A stretch of 64,000 nt of DNA from Terrisporobacter mayombei. GTDB taxonomy: Bacteria > Bacillota > Clostridia > Peptostreptococcales > Peptostreptococcaceae. The stretch is taken from NCBI RefSeq assembly GCF_020748465.1, contig NZ_JAHZMP010000001.1, forward strand, positions 1 to 64,000, read 5' to 3'. Position numbers and translations under genes: made by a program. The notes beneath the pieces are model-generated. The model was not told the DNA's origin and ran no database searches. It saw nothing but the letters and a program-made list of their open reading frames with translations. Shown here piece by piece: positions 42,620-52,260 of the stretch (position 1 is its first letter; each line of letters begins with the position of its first letter).

Positions 42620-43969
42620 TTATTTAAAAGCAATTATTACATTTGTACCTTCATCTATTTTACTTTCAATATTTAAACTTCCCTTGTATAATTTAATTAT
42701 CTGAGCTGCAATAGATAAACCTATTCCAAAACTATTGTTATATTTTCTCGATTCATCAACTCTATAAAACTTATCTGTTATTTTTGGAATATCTTCTTCA
42801 GGTATACCTATTCCATTATCTCTTATACAAATCTTTATATTATTATTATGATTAAATATGCTGATATGAATTTTCTTTTCTTCTTTATCACAGTATTTTA
42901 TAGCATTATCAATAAATATTATTAAAAGCTGCTTTAGATGTTCTCTCATCATATATAATTTTAGATTATCTTCTATATCATAAGTAAATTTTACATCCTT
43001 ATTAATAATTTCAAAATCATAAATTACCTCATTAACAACATTTTTAATATTTACTTCCTCTAAGTTACTATTTCCTACTAATTCATTTTCAGCCTTGCTA
43101 AGTTGTAGCAAATCATTAACTAACTTAGTTAGTCTTTCCACTTCATTTAAACTAACTTTTATGGATTTGTCCAAAGTCCCCTTATCATTTTTGCCCCATC
43201 TATCAAGCATTTTCAAATGACCATTTATTATGGTAAGTGGTGTTCTAAGCTCATGAGATGCATCATTTACAAATTGTTTCTGCGCATTAAAAGAGTTTTC
43301 TAATTCATCCATCATACTGTTAAATACTATATTAACTTTGTCAAAATCATCTTTTTCGTCGTGTATCTCAACTCTATTTGATATTCCTTTTTCTTTTATT
43401 TCTTCCATGGTATCCCTTAATTTTTTCAGCTTGTTGACAAACTTTTTAGATATATACATACCTGCTAATATACTGATTATAATTACTAAGAGAACTACAA
43501 AAATCATTATATGAAGCGTGGCTTCTAAATAATCTTTAAATACATCTGTTTTATTGAAAATATAAATATTGTTTTTAACACCATTAATAGTTACTGGAGC
43601 ATTTAAAATTACATTATCATATTTAAAATTAAGAAGTATCTTTGATTTAATTCTATAAGGATTGTCAAATTCTAAATCACTTGGTATTTCACTCATAGAA
43701 TTATAAATTATTTCTTTGTTTTGATTATAGATCATTACATCTAAATCCATGGTATCAAATAAATTATCATAAGATATGTTACTGTTAGTATTTATAAGCA
43801 TGGAAATTTCTTTGTATTTAGCTTCAATATCATCTTTTTCATACTTTACAGTCCATACTCTAACTACTGCAAGTTGAGCAATCATCATAATAACAATTAT
43901 ACTAACTATTGCTAAAAATGTAAGAATAGACATTTGCCAAAAGGTAGACAGCTGTTTAAATTTTTTCAT
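42620..43969 (-). CDS. Sensor histidine kinase
   Basis: The protein has 449 residues. TM1 (about 13-36), an extracellular loop of about 110 residues, TM2 (about 150-171), HAMP, then HisKA with His239 in NDASHELRTPLTII. The ATPase domain has LIIFIDNAIKYCD (N box), IRDNGIGIPEEDI (G1) and FGIGLSIAAQII (G2). It follows the response regulator by one base and forms an operon with it and a PepSY protein. The stimulus is unknown. Confidence 0.94.
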   Translation of the reverse strand: MKKFKQLSTFWQMSILTFLAIVSIIVIMMIAQLAVVRVWTVKYEKDDIEAKYKEISMLINTNSNISYDNLFDTMDLDVMIYNQNKEIIYNSMSEIPSDLEFDNPYRIKSKILLNFKYDNVILNAPVTINGVKNNIYIFNKTDVFKDYLEATLHIMIFVVLLVIIISILAGMYISKKFVNKLKKLRDTMEEIKEKGISNRVEIHDEKDDFDKVNIVFNSMMDELENSFNAQKQFVNDASHELRTPLTIINGHLKMLDRWGKNDKGTLDKSIKVSLNEVERLTKLVNDLLQLSKAENELVGNSNLEEVNIKNVVNEVIYDFEIINKDVKFTYDIEDNLKLYMMREHLKQLLIIFIDNAIKYCDKEEKKIHISIFNHNNNIKICIRDNGIGIPEEDIPKITDKFYRVDESRKYNNSFGIGLSIAAQIIKLYKGSLNIESKIDEGTNVIIAFK

Positions 43970-43970
43970 A

Positions 43971-44633
43971 TTATCTTATAACATATCCAATTCCACGAAT
44001 AGTTTGAATATATCCATCATTTTTTAATTTACTTCTTAAATGTCTTATATAAACATCTACTACATTAGTTTCAGCTTCATAATCATATCCCCATATGTTT
44101 TCTAGCAAATTGTCTCTACTTAAAACTTTGTTTTGATTTTTTAATAATTGAACAAGTAATTCATACTCTTTCGCAGTTAAAACAACTTCTTCGTTATCTT
44201 GTTCTACAATTCTTGCCTCTAAGTCTATTTTTATATCTTTAAATTTTAATTTATTGCTAACTTGTTTTATTTCATTAACTCTTCTTAATAATGCTTCTAT
44301 TCTTGCCAATAACTCTTCTATGGCAAATGGTTTTGAAATATAGTCATCTGCACCTATTTGAAGACCTGATACTTTGTCCATTACGCTATCTCTTGCTGTT
44401 AACATTATAATTGGTGTATTTTTCACTTTTCTTAATCTTCTGCACACCTCTAAACCATTTAATTTAGGTAACATTAAATCAAGTAATATTAAATTATAAT
44501 CATTTTCTAGAGCTTCTTCAAAACCTTTTACTCCATCATCACAAACTTCCACTTTATAGCCTTCATATTCTAGCTCCATTCTAACAAAAGATGCAATATT
44601 CTCTTCATCTTCAATTAGCAGTATTTTATACAC
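43971..44633 (-). CDS. OmpR-family response regulator
   Basis: The protein has 220 residues. The receiver has IEDEENI, phospho-acceptor Asp52 (LLDLMLP) and YISKPFAIEEL. The winged helix ends VDVYIRHLRSKLKNDGYIQT, IRGIGYVIR. GTG is the start, behind AAGGAG. It is paired with the kinase downstream and a PepSY protein upstream, possibly its target or sensor. Confidence 0.94.
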   Translation of the reverse strand: MYKILLIEDEENIASFVRMELEYEGYKVEVCDDGVKGFEEALENDYNLILLDLMLPKLNGLEVCRRLRKVKNTPIIMLTARDSVMDKVSGLQIGADDYISKPFAIEELLARIEALLRRVNEIKQVSNKLKFKDIKIDLEARIVEQDNEEVVLTAKEYELLVQLLKNQNKVLSRDNLLENIWGYDYEAETNVVDVYIRHLRSKLKNDGYIQTIRGIGYVIR

Positions 44634-44669
44634 AAAACCACTCCTTACTAATTTATATCTTAACTATTA

Positions 44670-45056
44670 TTAATCTCTTTCAAATTTATCTCTGTGATCG
44701 TCATTTCTAAAATCGGCATGGTGTATATCTATAATTGCACCACTTTTTGAATCTACTTCCACTTTATTTAGCACATTGTCATTTCCCTTTATCTCAAAAT
44801 CATAAGCTAAAGATAAAGATTCTTTATCAATGTCTTTTTTTACTTTAATTATTTTTCCTGGTACTTTTTCTAATGCTATGTTTTCACATTGTGATTCAGT
44901 ATAGTGTATATTTGATTTTATATAACTGTACCCAACATATGCACCAGCTCCACCTAATATAATCAAACAGCTCAATGTTATTATTATAACTTTTTTTGCT
45001 TTTTTAATCACTGCTTTTTTATCAAAATCTACTATTTTATCTTTTGTATTTCTCAT
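44670..45056 (-). CDS. PepSY-domain membrane protein
   Basis: The protein is about 128 residues. One N-terminal helix (KVIIITLSCLIILGGAGAYV) and an extracellular PepSY domain (HYTESQCENIALEKVPGKII, LAYDFEIKGND, VEVDSKSGAIIDI). The His/Asp-rich end (HHADFRNDDHRDKF) may bind metal. PepSY proteins next to OmpR-type systems often modulate them or are their regulated targets. I prefer the second ATG, better spaced from GGAGG. Confidence 0.85.
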   Translation of the reverse strand: MRNTKDKIVDFDKKAVIKKAKKVIIITLSCLIILGGAGAYVGYSYIKSNIHYTESQCENIALEKVPGKIIKVKKDIDKESLSLAYDFEIKGNDNVLNKVEVDSKSGAIIDIHHADFRNDDHRDKFERD

Positions 45057-45158
45057 TTTCATCCTCCAATATTTATATCACTTACCTGATAAATATCATT
45101 TTAACTACTATCAATTAAACAACTGTTAATTGGTTATAAATATTAGATTAAAGTTTTA

Positions 45159-46706
45159 TTAATTTTTTTTAATCTTTTCTTTTACTTTATCTATAATTAA
45201 ATTAACTTCATCTACCTTAAGAACAATTATACTTAATCCATATACAATTGCTCCTGCACCTACAGATAAGGCTAAAGTAATTGCTTCATTTATAAATCCA
45301 CTTCCTAGTATATTTCCTAAAAACTTATATACAACCAATGTAACTATAGCCATCATTGCAGCTGAAAGTATTGATTTTAACATTACTATTAATATTGATT
45401 TTCCACCAAATGGTCCAATCTTTTTTCTTAGACTAATAAATAATAATGTTATTGTAATAAGGGCTGATATACTAGTGGCAAAGGCAAGACCAGCCAATTG
45501 CATATTTGTGAACTTTACAAAAAGTAAATTTAATACTATATTTGTAAACATGGCAATAATACCATTTGTCATAGGTGTTTTTGTATCTTGTAGAGAATAA
45601 AATACCTTTCCTAATATATCTCTAAGACCAAATCCTATCATACCAATAGAGTAAAATACTAGAGCAATTGCTGTCATATGAGTTGCCCTTGCATCAAACT
45701 CTCCCCTTTGAAAAAGAAGTTTAACTATAGGATTTGCTAGTATTATTGCACCTACAGATATTGGTATAACCAACAAAGAAACAGTATTCACTGACGTTAC
45801 TATTGATTTATTAAACTCTTTCTTATTATCTTCTGTTGATAGTTTAGATAATACAGGATATATTACAGATGAGATTGATACTATAAACATACCCATAACA
45901 AATTGGTTAAGTTTATTTGCATAATTTAATGCAGATATACTTCCTTCAACTAATGTAGATGCAATCGTTCTATCTACTATTGTGTTCATTTGGTTAACAG
46001 CAACACCTATTAATACGGGCATTATTAACCATAACATTTTTTTCATTTGTTCATCTTTAAAATCAACATAAGGTCTATATCTATATCCTTTTTTCATGGC
46101 AAAAGGAAACTGGAATAAAAATTGAAGTGATAAACCTATAAATGCACCCCAAGGTAAAAAATTGGGATTTATTTTTGCACTAGCTATTATCCCTACAATT
46201 ATTAAAATATTGTATGGTATTGACATAAGACCTGGAATTACAAAGTTATCATTTACTTGTAAATAAGCCATCATTATATAGCTCATACCTAAAAATGTTA
46301 TCCCAAGAATCATTACTCTTGTAAAGTATGTAGCTTGTCTAAGGGTTTCACCTTCAAAGCCTACTGCAAATAGTTTTACAATCTGTGGAGTAAATATAGC
46401 TCCTATTATTGAAAGTACTATACATATCATTACTACTATATTAAATACATTATTTGTATATTTTTTTGCACCATTTTCTCCCAATTTTGATTTTACATCA
46501 CAATAAATTGGAATAAATGCCGTTCCAAGTGAAGTACCTATGGCTGTAAATATAACAGCTGGAATATTCATGGCTACTAAGAAAGCATCACTGGTACTTG
46601 ATGCTCCATAAACTGAGGCTAGAGTTAATTCTCTACCAAATCCAAGTATTTTGGCCAATAAAGTTGCTACCATAAGACCTAGAGCTGCTTTTGCTACTTT
46701 TGACAT
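45159..46706 (-). CDS. murJ: Lipid II flippase MurJ (MviN family)
   Basis: The protein has 515 residues and about 14 transmembrane helices. AKILGFGRELTLASVYGAS, SDAFLVAMNIPAVIFTAIG and FQRGEFDARATHMTAIAL are MurJ signatures. It moves lipid II across the membrane for peptidoglycan synthesis. It follows the DedA gene by 10 bp and is likely co-transcribed with it. Clostridia often carry several MurJ/MviN paralogues, so it may not be the main flippase. Confidence 0.9.
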   Translation of the reverse strand: MSKVAKAALGLMVATLLAKILGFGRELTLASVYGASSTSDAFLVAMNIPAVIFTAIGTSLGTAFIPIYCDVKSKLGENGAKKYTNNVFNIVVMICIVLSIIGAIFTPQIVKLFAVGFEGETLRQATYFTRVMILGITFLGMSYIMMAYLQVNDNFVIPGLMSIPYNILIIVGIIASAKINPNFLPWGAFIGLSLQFLFQFPFAMKKGYRYRPYVDFKDEQMKKMLWLIMPVLIGVAVNQMNTIVDRTIASTLVEGSISALNYANKLNQFVMGMFIVSISSVIYPVLSKLSTEDNKKEFNKSIVTSVNTVSLLVIPISVGAIILANPIVKLLFQRGEFDARATHMTAIALVFYSIGMIGFGLRDILGKVFYSLQDTKTPMTNGIIAMFTNIVLNLLFVKFTNMQLAGLAFATSISALITITLLFISLRKKIGPFGGKSILIVMLKSILSAAMMAIVTLVVYKFLGNILGSGFINEAITLALSVGAGAIVYGLSIIVLKVDEVNLIIDKVKEKIKKN

Positions 46707-46716
46707 ATCTTCTCTC

Positions 46717-47316
46717 CTATTGATTCATCTTTTTTCTTTTTTTACTATAAAATATTGCTATTACTATAGCTAATAATATCCCCACAATTAATGAATAATT
46801 TTTAACCATATAAGCTATTAAAGATAAATTATCTCCAAGAATATAACCTAAAAATATTAGTATGGTGTTCCATATGCTTATACCTATAGTTGAATACAAT
46901 ATGAAAATACTTATATTCATTTTATTTATACCTGCAGGAATAGATATCACTGTTCTTGCTATAGGCACTACCCTTGCTAGCATAACAGATATTTTTCCGT
47001 ATTTATCCATCCACCACATGGATGATCTAATTGAAGGCTGCGTTTTAGGATATTTTTTCATCATATGTTTTAGTAGAGGCTTTCCAAAATATAAGCCTAG
47101 TAAATAATTTGTAATACTGCCAACTATTCCTCCAGCAACTGACACCATAAGGGCTGAGGCAAAATCAACATTTCCTCTAGCTACCATTATACCTATAAAT
47201 GGCAATACTACCTCACTAGGCAGTGGAAAGTTTGCATATTCAAGCATAACTACTAAAAATATACTTATTAATCCATATTGTTCAATTAGATTTTCTGCTA
47301 ATATGTTAAAATCCAA
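46717..47316 (-). CDS. DedA/VTT-domain membrane protein
   Basis: The protein has 199 residues with a TTG start behind AGGAGGG. YANFPLPSEVVLPFIGIMVA, the central GxxGSITNYLLGLYFGKPLL and ARVVPIARTVISIPAGIN form the DedA/SNARE-associated signature with four to six helices. DedA proteins flip undecaprenyl phosphate or phospholipids, which fits the co-transcribed MurJ downstream. Confidence 0.9.
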   Translation of the reverse strand: MDFNILAENLIEQYGLISIFLVVMLEYANFPLPSEVVLPFIGIMVARGNVDFASALMVSVAGGIVGSITNYLLGLYFGKPLLKHMMKKYPKTQPSIRSSMWWMDKYGKISVMLARVVPIARTVISIPAGINKMNISIFILYSTIGISIWNTILIFLGYILGDNLSLIAYMVKNYSLIVGILLAIVIAIFYSKKRKKMNQ

Positions 47317-47424
47317 ATCTTACCCTCCTAAAATTCATCTAATTTCTTCCCTTATATTAATTTAAATCTTTTATATTAAAGTAATATGGAAAAAAGATTA
47401 AAATTTCATTAAAATTAACCAAAT

Positions 47425-47464
47425 AAAAAGTGCCTATCTTTTTAGTGAGATACACACCTTTTTT
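47425..47464 (-). terminator. Terminator of the MFS gene
   Basis: AAAAAAGGTGTGTATCTC pairs with GATAGGCACTTTTT; the same hairpin family occurs after the YvrJ operon at 17.5 kb. The rest of 47317-47528 contains no gene I support. Confidence 0.75.
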
Positions 47465-47528
47465 CAAATTACTTATACATAATTGTACTTTTCCTGTAAA
47501 ACCATCTAATAAATCATATTCTGTTCTA

Positions 47529-48734
47529 TTAATCATTAACATTTTTTAAATTTTTAATCAAAAGCATTCCCATAGCACCAATAGCACAAATTGCTGTAAT
47601 TATCATCCAAGCCACAAATATACCACAGGCATCAATTACATCTCCCATTATCATGGGGCCTAAAGCATATCCTGTACCTGCTATCATGGGGAAAATTGAA
47701 CTTATCCTTCCCCTATGAGATGGAGGTGTATTATTTGCAATAAATGCTTGGGCATTTGTTGCTATAAGAACTTCACCAATAGTTAAAGCCAATGTGGCAG
47801 CAAAAAAAGATATTCTATAATATGCAAAAGCGTAGATGATAAAACTCAATCCATATAACATTCCACCAGCGCTCATAATATTCAAAGTTCTGTATTTTTT
47901 AGTCAAATAAGTTAATATAGGTGTAAAAGTTATTACTATAAGACCATTAAACCCACCTAAAAAACCATAAAGTCTAGCTCCATTGTCATTAAATAATTCC
48001 CCTAACTGAATAGGTAGTGTAAATACCCATTGACTATATGCAAATTGAAACAATAACATCATTAAAGGAAATAAAAAAAGTATGGGTCTTTTTAAAATAA
48101 CACCTATTGTTGATCTTTTTATATCTTCTTCTTCACAGTCTAACACAACTTCCTTTTGTTTATTTGGTTCTTTTATATAAAATATAATTAACAAAAGTGC
48201 GACTACAGTTGTAACAGCATCACCTATAAAAATCAAAGGCAAATAATCTTTGTATAAAAATCCTCCAATAATAGGTCCTATGGAAAATCCTATGTTTACG
48301 CCCATATATAATAATGAATAAGAACTCTTTCTATTGCTTTCATTTGTTAAATATGCATTTAAGGCATCGTAGGCAGGCATTGAGATAGAATAAAAACAAG
48401 AAGATAGTATCATAAATTTAGCCGTTGTGATTGATAGTGGAATTATTCCACAAATTATTAGCATTATGATGCCCATTATCTGAAATATGGTTATTACCTT
48501 TTTTCTTCCTATGGTATCTGTTAGTTTCCCTCCTATAATTATACATGGCACTTGACATACTGCCATAAAAGTAACAAATTCACCAGCTTCTCCTGCACTC
48601 ATCCCTAGTTTTTGCGTTAGTATTAAAGACATTAAAGGTTGAACAAATGCACCTAGTGCATTAACTATTTTCCCTAAAAATAATATGTATATTTCTCTTG
48701 GTAGGCCTTTGTAGGTACTTAATAGGTTTTTCAT
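47529..48734 (-). CDS. MFS transporter (drug:H+ antiporter-like, 12 helices)
   Basis: The protein is about 401 residues, starting MKNLLSTYKGLPREIYILFL behind GGGTGG. The MFS motif GGKLTDTIGRKKVI lies in loop 2-3, with LLYMGVNIGFSIGPIIGGF in helix 5 and SHRGRISSIFPMIAGTGYAL near helix 10. The substrate is unknown; MDR-type efflux is the usual guess for this subgroup. Confidence 0.88.
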   Translation of the reverse strand: MKNLLSTYKGLPREIYILFLGKIVNALGAFVQPLMSLILTQKLGMSAGEAGEFVTFMAVCQVPCIIIGGKLTDTIGRKKVITIFQIMGIIMLIICGIIPLSITTAKFMILSSCFYSISMPAYDALNAYLTNESNRKSSYSLLYMGVNIGFSIGPIIGGFLYKDYLPLIFIGDAVTTVVALLLIIFYIKEPNKQKEVVLDCEEEDIKRSTIGVILKRPILFLFPLMMLLFQFAYSQWVFTLPIQLGELFNDNGARLYGFLGGFNGLIVITFTPILTYLTKKYRTLNIMSAGGMLYGLSFIIYAFAYYRISFFAATLALTIGEVLIATNAQAFIANNTPPSHRGRISSIFPMIAGTGYALGPMIMGDVIDACGIFVAWMIITAICAIGAMGMLLIKNLKNVND

Positions 48735-48797
48735 CTTACCACCCACTTATTTTCTAATCTTACTATTAAGTTTAGTTTATACGTGACTACCATACAA

Positions 48798-49978
48798 TTA
48801 TTTTTCTTCAAGTTTTAATACTTTTTTTATACATTTATCATGCTCAAATATATTAACTAAAGGATTTTCAACAACATAATCTGGCTTTGTTTTAAACTCT
48901 TCGTTACAAGTTCCATCAGATGTCACTCCCATATTTTAGGAAAATTTAAATATGTAGCCACTATTAGGCAACATTCCAAGAAGTGGGTCATAGCCGATTC
49001 CATCTCCACCTGTTGTTTCACCTATAAGTGTGGCAACCCCTGATTCTTTTGCAAAGGATGCAAGTGTTTCAGATGATGAATAAACTCCTTTATCAACTAA
49101 TAAATATATATTTCCTTTAAAATTTATAGATTCTTCACTTGGCTCCACTTTTATAGTATTTTTGCAATAATATTTGAAATCTTTCTCAACTTCTGGAGGC
49201 AAGTTAGTGAAAGGTTTTGTATCTAAATCTTTTACTTCACCAAAATCATTTTCATATTTTAATTTTGATTTTTTTATAAAATTATTTAGCAAATAAAACA
49301 TCCAGTAGCCACTATCTCCTCCACCATTTCCTCTTATATCAATAACCATAGCTTCGTAGTCCTTACATTTATCTAAATATTCATCAATTAGTTCAATATC
49401 CATATTCATACTGTAATAATTTATCATTTGAGGTATACGAATATATCCTATCTTTCCTTCCTCAATATCTTTAACAGAGGCATTTTTCACACCTTTTATT
49501 TCTTCATTTTTTCCTTCATCCACAACTGCTATTTTTTCATTTTTATCAACATTGTATCTAGCTAAGGCTTTTCTGTTGTTTATTACTGGTAGTTGAACTT
49601 TTTTCTGCCAACCTTCGTTCATAGTATAAAGTTCTCTAAGAAATCTAAATTGTTTAGAATTTGTAATCATATTTGTATGTCCGTTGTTTAATTCACTAAG
49701 CATATCATCTAAAACCATTAAAAACTCATAATCTGTCTCAGTGTTTTTTATTTTTTGCAAATATTCTTCTTTTTTACTTAGCCAATCCACATTGTTCAAT
49801 CTTTTGTTTACTTCTAAAAAAGGATAATTTTCTTTTATTGTATCGTATAAATAATTAAAGTCCTCTATCTTCTTTTGCTCTGTTAATGATATGTCTGCAT
49901 GTGTTTCACTGTTATAGATCAAAAATATAGTTCCAATTAATATTAAAAATACTATTGCAAATTTTTTAACCCTTTCAC
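48798..49978 (-). pseudogene. S41 family peptidase, broken by premature stop and start lesion
   Basis: The frame encodes a secreted S41 peptidase: KIEDFNYLYDTIKENYPFLE, LNNGHTNMI, MVIDIRGNGGGDSGYWMFYL, LLVDKGVYSSSETLASFAKE, LIGETTGGDGIGYDPLLGML. The catalytic Ser is in SSSE. After GYIFKFS comes TAA (48936-48938), then the same frame continues with NMGVTSDGTCNEEFKTKPDYVV and ends at 48798. The N-terminal hydrophobic segment (VKKFAIVFLILIGTIFL) is in frame but lacks a start codon; a GTG at 49976 is one base out. Both lesions point to an inactive gene. Confidence 0.8.
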
Positions 49979-50088
49979 TTCATACCCCCTATTTTAATTG
50001 TTCTTTTATATATAAAAACAATAATATGTAATAAAGATTGTAGCATATTCACTGCTTCGTAGGCATTAATTTCACCATATTTAATTTC

Positions 50089-50139
50089 AAAAAAATAGGA
50101 GCTGTTTTAAATTTACTTTAATACAGTTCCTATTTTTTT
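50089..50139. terminator. Bidirectional terminator
   Basis: AAAAAATAGGAGCTGT / ACAGTTCCTATTTTTTT lies 14 bp past the lipoprotein stop at 50153. Confidence 0.8.
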
Positions 50140-50152
50140 GAGTATATAATTA

Positions 50153-50713
50153 TTATTCTACATTATTTATTTTTAAATATATTACTAGTTCATAATTAGA
50201 GTTTTGATTAAAGATATTATCAATATTTGCACTCTCTATATTTTTTACTTTATCACCTTTTATATATCCTATAATTGGTGATTCTTCCTTAGTAGTTAGT
50301 TTTTTCTTTGCTTCAATTCCAAATAAAGCTATTCCAGAACTATTTGTTTTAAAAAAATCGCAATCAACTTCGCAAAATGTTGATTCACCTATTGATATTT
50401 TAATTTTTTCATTTTCTTCATATACACTTAAGTTAAGTTCATTTGTATTCTTATCCAAATCCAAAGTTCCATTGTACAAACTTTCTTCTTTCAAAAATTC
50501 CCCCTTTTTAAATTCTTTTAAGTATAAACTAATCTTGTATTTTCCTTTATTAATATTCTTTATATAATAATCCAAGCCCATTCCACTCACATTTTGTTCA
50601 TTTAAATAATTTGCATCTATAGTTATTTCATCACTTATATTATTAGATTTACATCCTACTAAAAAAATAGTTACTACAAACACATAGCTTAACAATAATA
50701 TATATTTTTTCAT
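50153..50713 (-). CDS. Uncharacterised lipoprotein
   Basis: The protein has 186 residues. Signal MKKYILLLSYVFVVTIFLVG with lipobox FLVGC. The mature part is beta-rich: SGMGLDYYIKNINKGKYKIS, LNLSVYEENEKIKISIGEST, ALFGIEAKKKLTTKEE. No family recognised. AAGGGGGAT precedes the start; it has its own terminator. Confidence 0.7.
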   Translation of the reverse strand: MKKYILLLSYVFVVTIFLVGCKSNNISDEITIDANYLNEQNVSGMGLDYYIKNINKGKYKISLYLKEFKKGEFLKEESLYNGTLDLDKNTNELNLSVYEENEKIKISIGESTFCEVDCDFFKTNSSGIALFGIEAKKKLTTKEESPIIGYIKGDKVKNIESANIDNIFNQNSNYELVIYLKINNVE

Positions 50714-50745
50714 ATATCCCCCTTAAAATCATTTAGAATTTATAA

Positions 50746-50823
50746 TTACCAATACCGCTCATTTTCTCTTATATCTTCAACAAAATTATATAGAAGCCCT
50801 TCTGCTTCCTCAAATTTTGCTTG
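50746..50823 (-). pseudogene. Short coding remnant
   Basis: A 25-codon minus-strand stretch, KQAKFEEAEGLLYNFVEDIR then ENERYW, ends at a TAA and has a stop directly upstream. The composition is protein-like but nothing else of the gene remains. Confidence 0.3.
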
Positions 50824-50910
50824 TTTTCAACTTTTGCTTTTTATTTTAATCAACATCATATTTTTTAAATTCAATATTATTGAATGTTATAAAATATTAT
50901 ATTACAGCAC

Positions 50911-50940
50911 AAAAAAAGTAGCTCATTTTGAACTACTTTA
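50911..50940 (-). terminator. Terminator of the 50949 gene
   Basis: AAGTAGTTC / GAGCTACTT hairpin with a run of seven Ts lies 9 bp past the stop. Confidence 0.8.
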
Positions 50941-50948
50941 TATAAATA

Positions 50949-51314
50949 TTAATCTCTTTCACTTATCTCTTTTGTAATTAAATATTTTGAAATATACATG
51001 GCTTTTATAATTTTTGTTAGCCTAGTATGATTTCCTGTACCTTCCACTGCTTTTATCTTTGCTTTTTCACATTTGCTGATAATTGATGAAACTGGAGCCA
51101 TAGCTTTTTCCATCTCTTCCTTTGTATATTTCTCTTTAATATTTTCTTCTTCTATTAATGATTTTGATATATACAATGCTTTTATCCTATTTTTAAGAAG
51201 TGTATGTTGTGATGTACCTTCTTCAAATTTTGGATGCATCTTTTCACAGTTTTTTATAGATGATGTTACAACATTTAATGCTTCTTTTAATTCTTCTTTT
51301 GTATATTTGTCCAT
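50949..51314 (-). CDS. Small protein with internal duplication
   Basis: The protein has 121 residues made of two homologous halves. Half 1: KYTKEELKEALNVVTSSI, CEKMHPKFEEGTSQHTLLKN, IKALYISKSLI. Half 2: KYTKEEMEKAMAPVSSII, CEKAKIKAVEGTGNHTRLTK, IKAMYISKYLI. Each half is a helical hairpin with conserved Cys and a GTxxHTxL motif. The family is unknown to me; similar single-unit proteins are seen in Clostridia. AGGTGA precedes the start. Confidence 0.7.
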   Translation of the reverse strand: MDKYTKEELKEALNVVTSSIKNCEKMHPKFEEGTSQHTLLKNRIKALYISKSLIEEENIKEKYTKEEMEKAMAPVSSIISKCEKAKIKAVEGTGNHTRLTKIIKAMYISKYLITKEISERD

Positions 51315-51386
51315 ATTATTTCACCTCAAATTCCTACATACTTGTGCATACTTATAAAATCATAATATATATTGGATTTAATTTCT

Positions 51387-51560
51387 CTAATCAAAATAAA
51401 ACAATTCTTCAAATTTTTTATCAAGTGCTATACATAAAATTAATGCTAACTTTGCAGTAGGATTAAACTGCCCTGTTTCAATAGAGCTAATTGTATTTCT
51501 TGAAACACCAACCATTTCTGTAAGTTGACTTTGCGAAAGTTTCTTTTCTCCACGAGATTC
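51387..51560 (-). pseudogene. XRE-type regulator lacking its start
   Basis: The minus strand reads KESRGEKKLSQSQLTEMVGV, SRNTISSIETGQFNPTAKLA, LILCIALDKKFEELFYFD and a stop, a YozG-like small helix-turn-helix protein. The expected first six to eight residues are absent: an ATG just upstream is out of frame and an in-frame TGA intervenes. A one-base change at the start has probably killed it. Confidence 0.65.
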
Positions 51561-51570
51561 TTTTAATCAT

Positions 51571-51621
51571 AAAAAATCACTCTATCATAATATTTGGTAT
51601 ATACTCTGATAGAGTGGTTTC
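51571..51621 (-). terminator. Hairpin upstream of the HTH remnant
   Basis: AACCACTCTATCA / TGATAGAGTGATT with a run of Ts on the minus strand. It would end transcripts coming from the 51725 gene. The rest of 51622-51724 holds no gene. Confidence 0.7.
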
Positions 51622-51724
51622 ATTAAGCTCAACTAAAAATTACTATTTATCAAATAGTATCAAACGTTTCTTTATTTCGCATTAGATTAATATTGCTCAC
51701 TGTAACTATTCGATAAATTGGAAT

Positions 51725-52156
51725 TTATCGATTATTATAATAAGTTATAATAATATGTGTTATGCCAAAAAGTATTGCTGATAAGATTAATAATACTTTT
51801 CCTTGTATTATTCCACTTAGTAAAAATAGTATCGTTGGAATAATAGCAAGTAGTATTGCTTTTTCGATTGACGCCTTTTGAAAATATAAAAACCATACAA
51901 AGCAATATAATATTGATAATACAGCGATTGAAGACACATATAAAACCTTTCCTTTAGTAAACCAATAACCATAATCTAATAATGGTATATTAAAAATCAT
52001 TAAACCCATTGACCCAAATCTTCCTATCTGCTCAATAAGTTCAACTACCTTATTATTATATTTACTTTCAAAATTTTTCTCTTTCATTGCAAATATAACA
52101 TTAGGTATCATAATTATTATCATAGCAATTAATCCATATATATTTAACCAAGCCAT
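51725..52156 (-). CDS. Hypothetical integral membrane protein
   Basis: The protein has 143 residues with four to five helices: LIAMIIIMIPNVIFAM, GSMGLMIFNIPLLDYGYWFT, VLSILYCFVWFLYF, AILLAIIPTILFLLSGII and ILFGITHIIITYYN. GGAGAT precedes the ATG. I do not recognise the family. The stop codon lies in a perfect palindrome (51710-51731). Confidence 0.65.
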   Translation of the reverse strand: MAWLNIYGLIAMIIIMIPNVIFAMKEKNFESKYNNKVVELIEQIGRFGSMGLMIFNIPLLDYGYWFTKGKVLYVSSIAVLSILYCFVWFLYFQKASIEKAILLAIIPTILFLLSGIIQGKVLLILSAILFGITHIIITYYNNR

Positions 52157-52260
52157 TTACATATCTCCTTCACAAATTCCTGTTTATCTATATGATATCG
52201 GAAATGCCGCTACTTCGCATTATATAACTATTGCGTACTTAATTAATTAAAAATTTTTAC

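Noticed and set aside
47357..47542. Minus-strand frame of 61 codons between the MFS and DedA genes
   Set aside because: It contains the MFS terminator hairpin within the frame and lacks a ribosome site.
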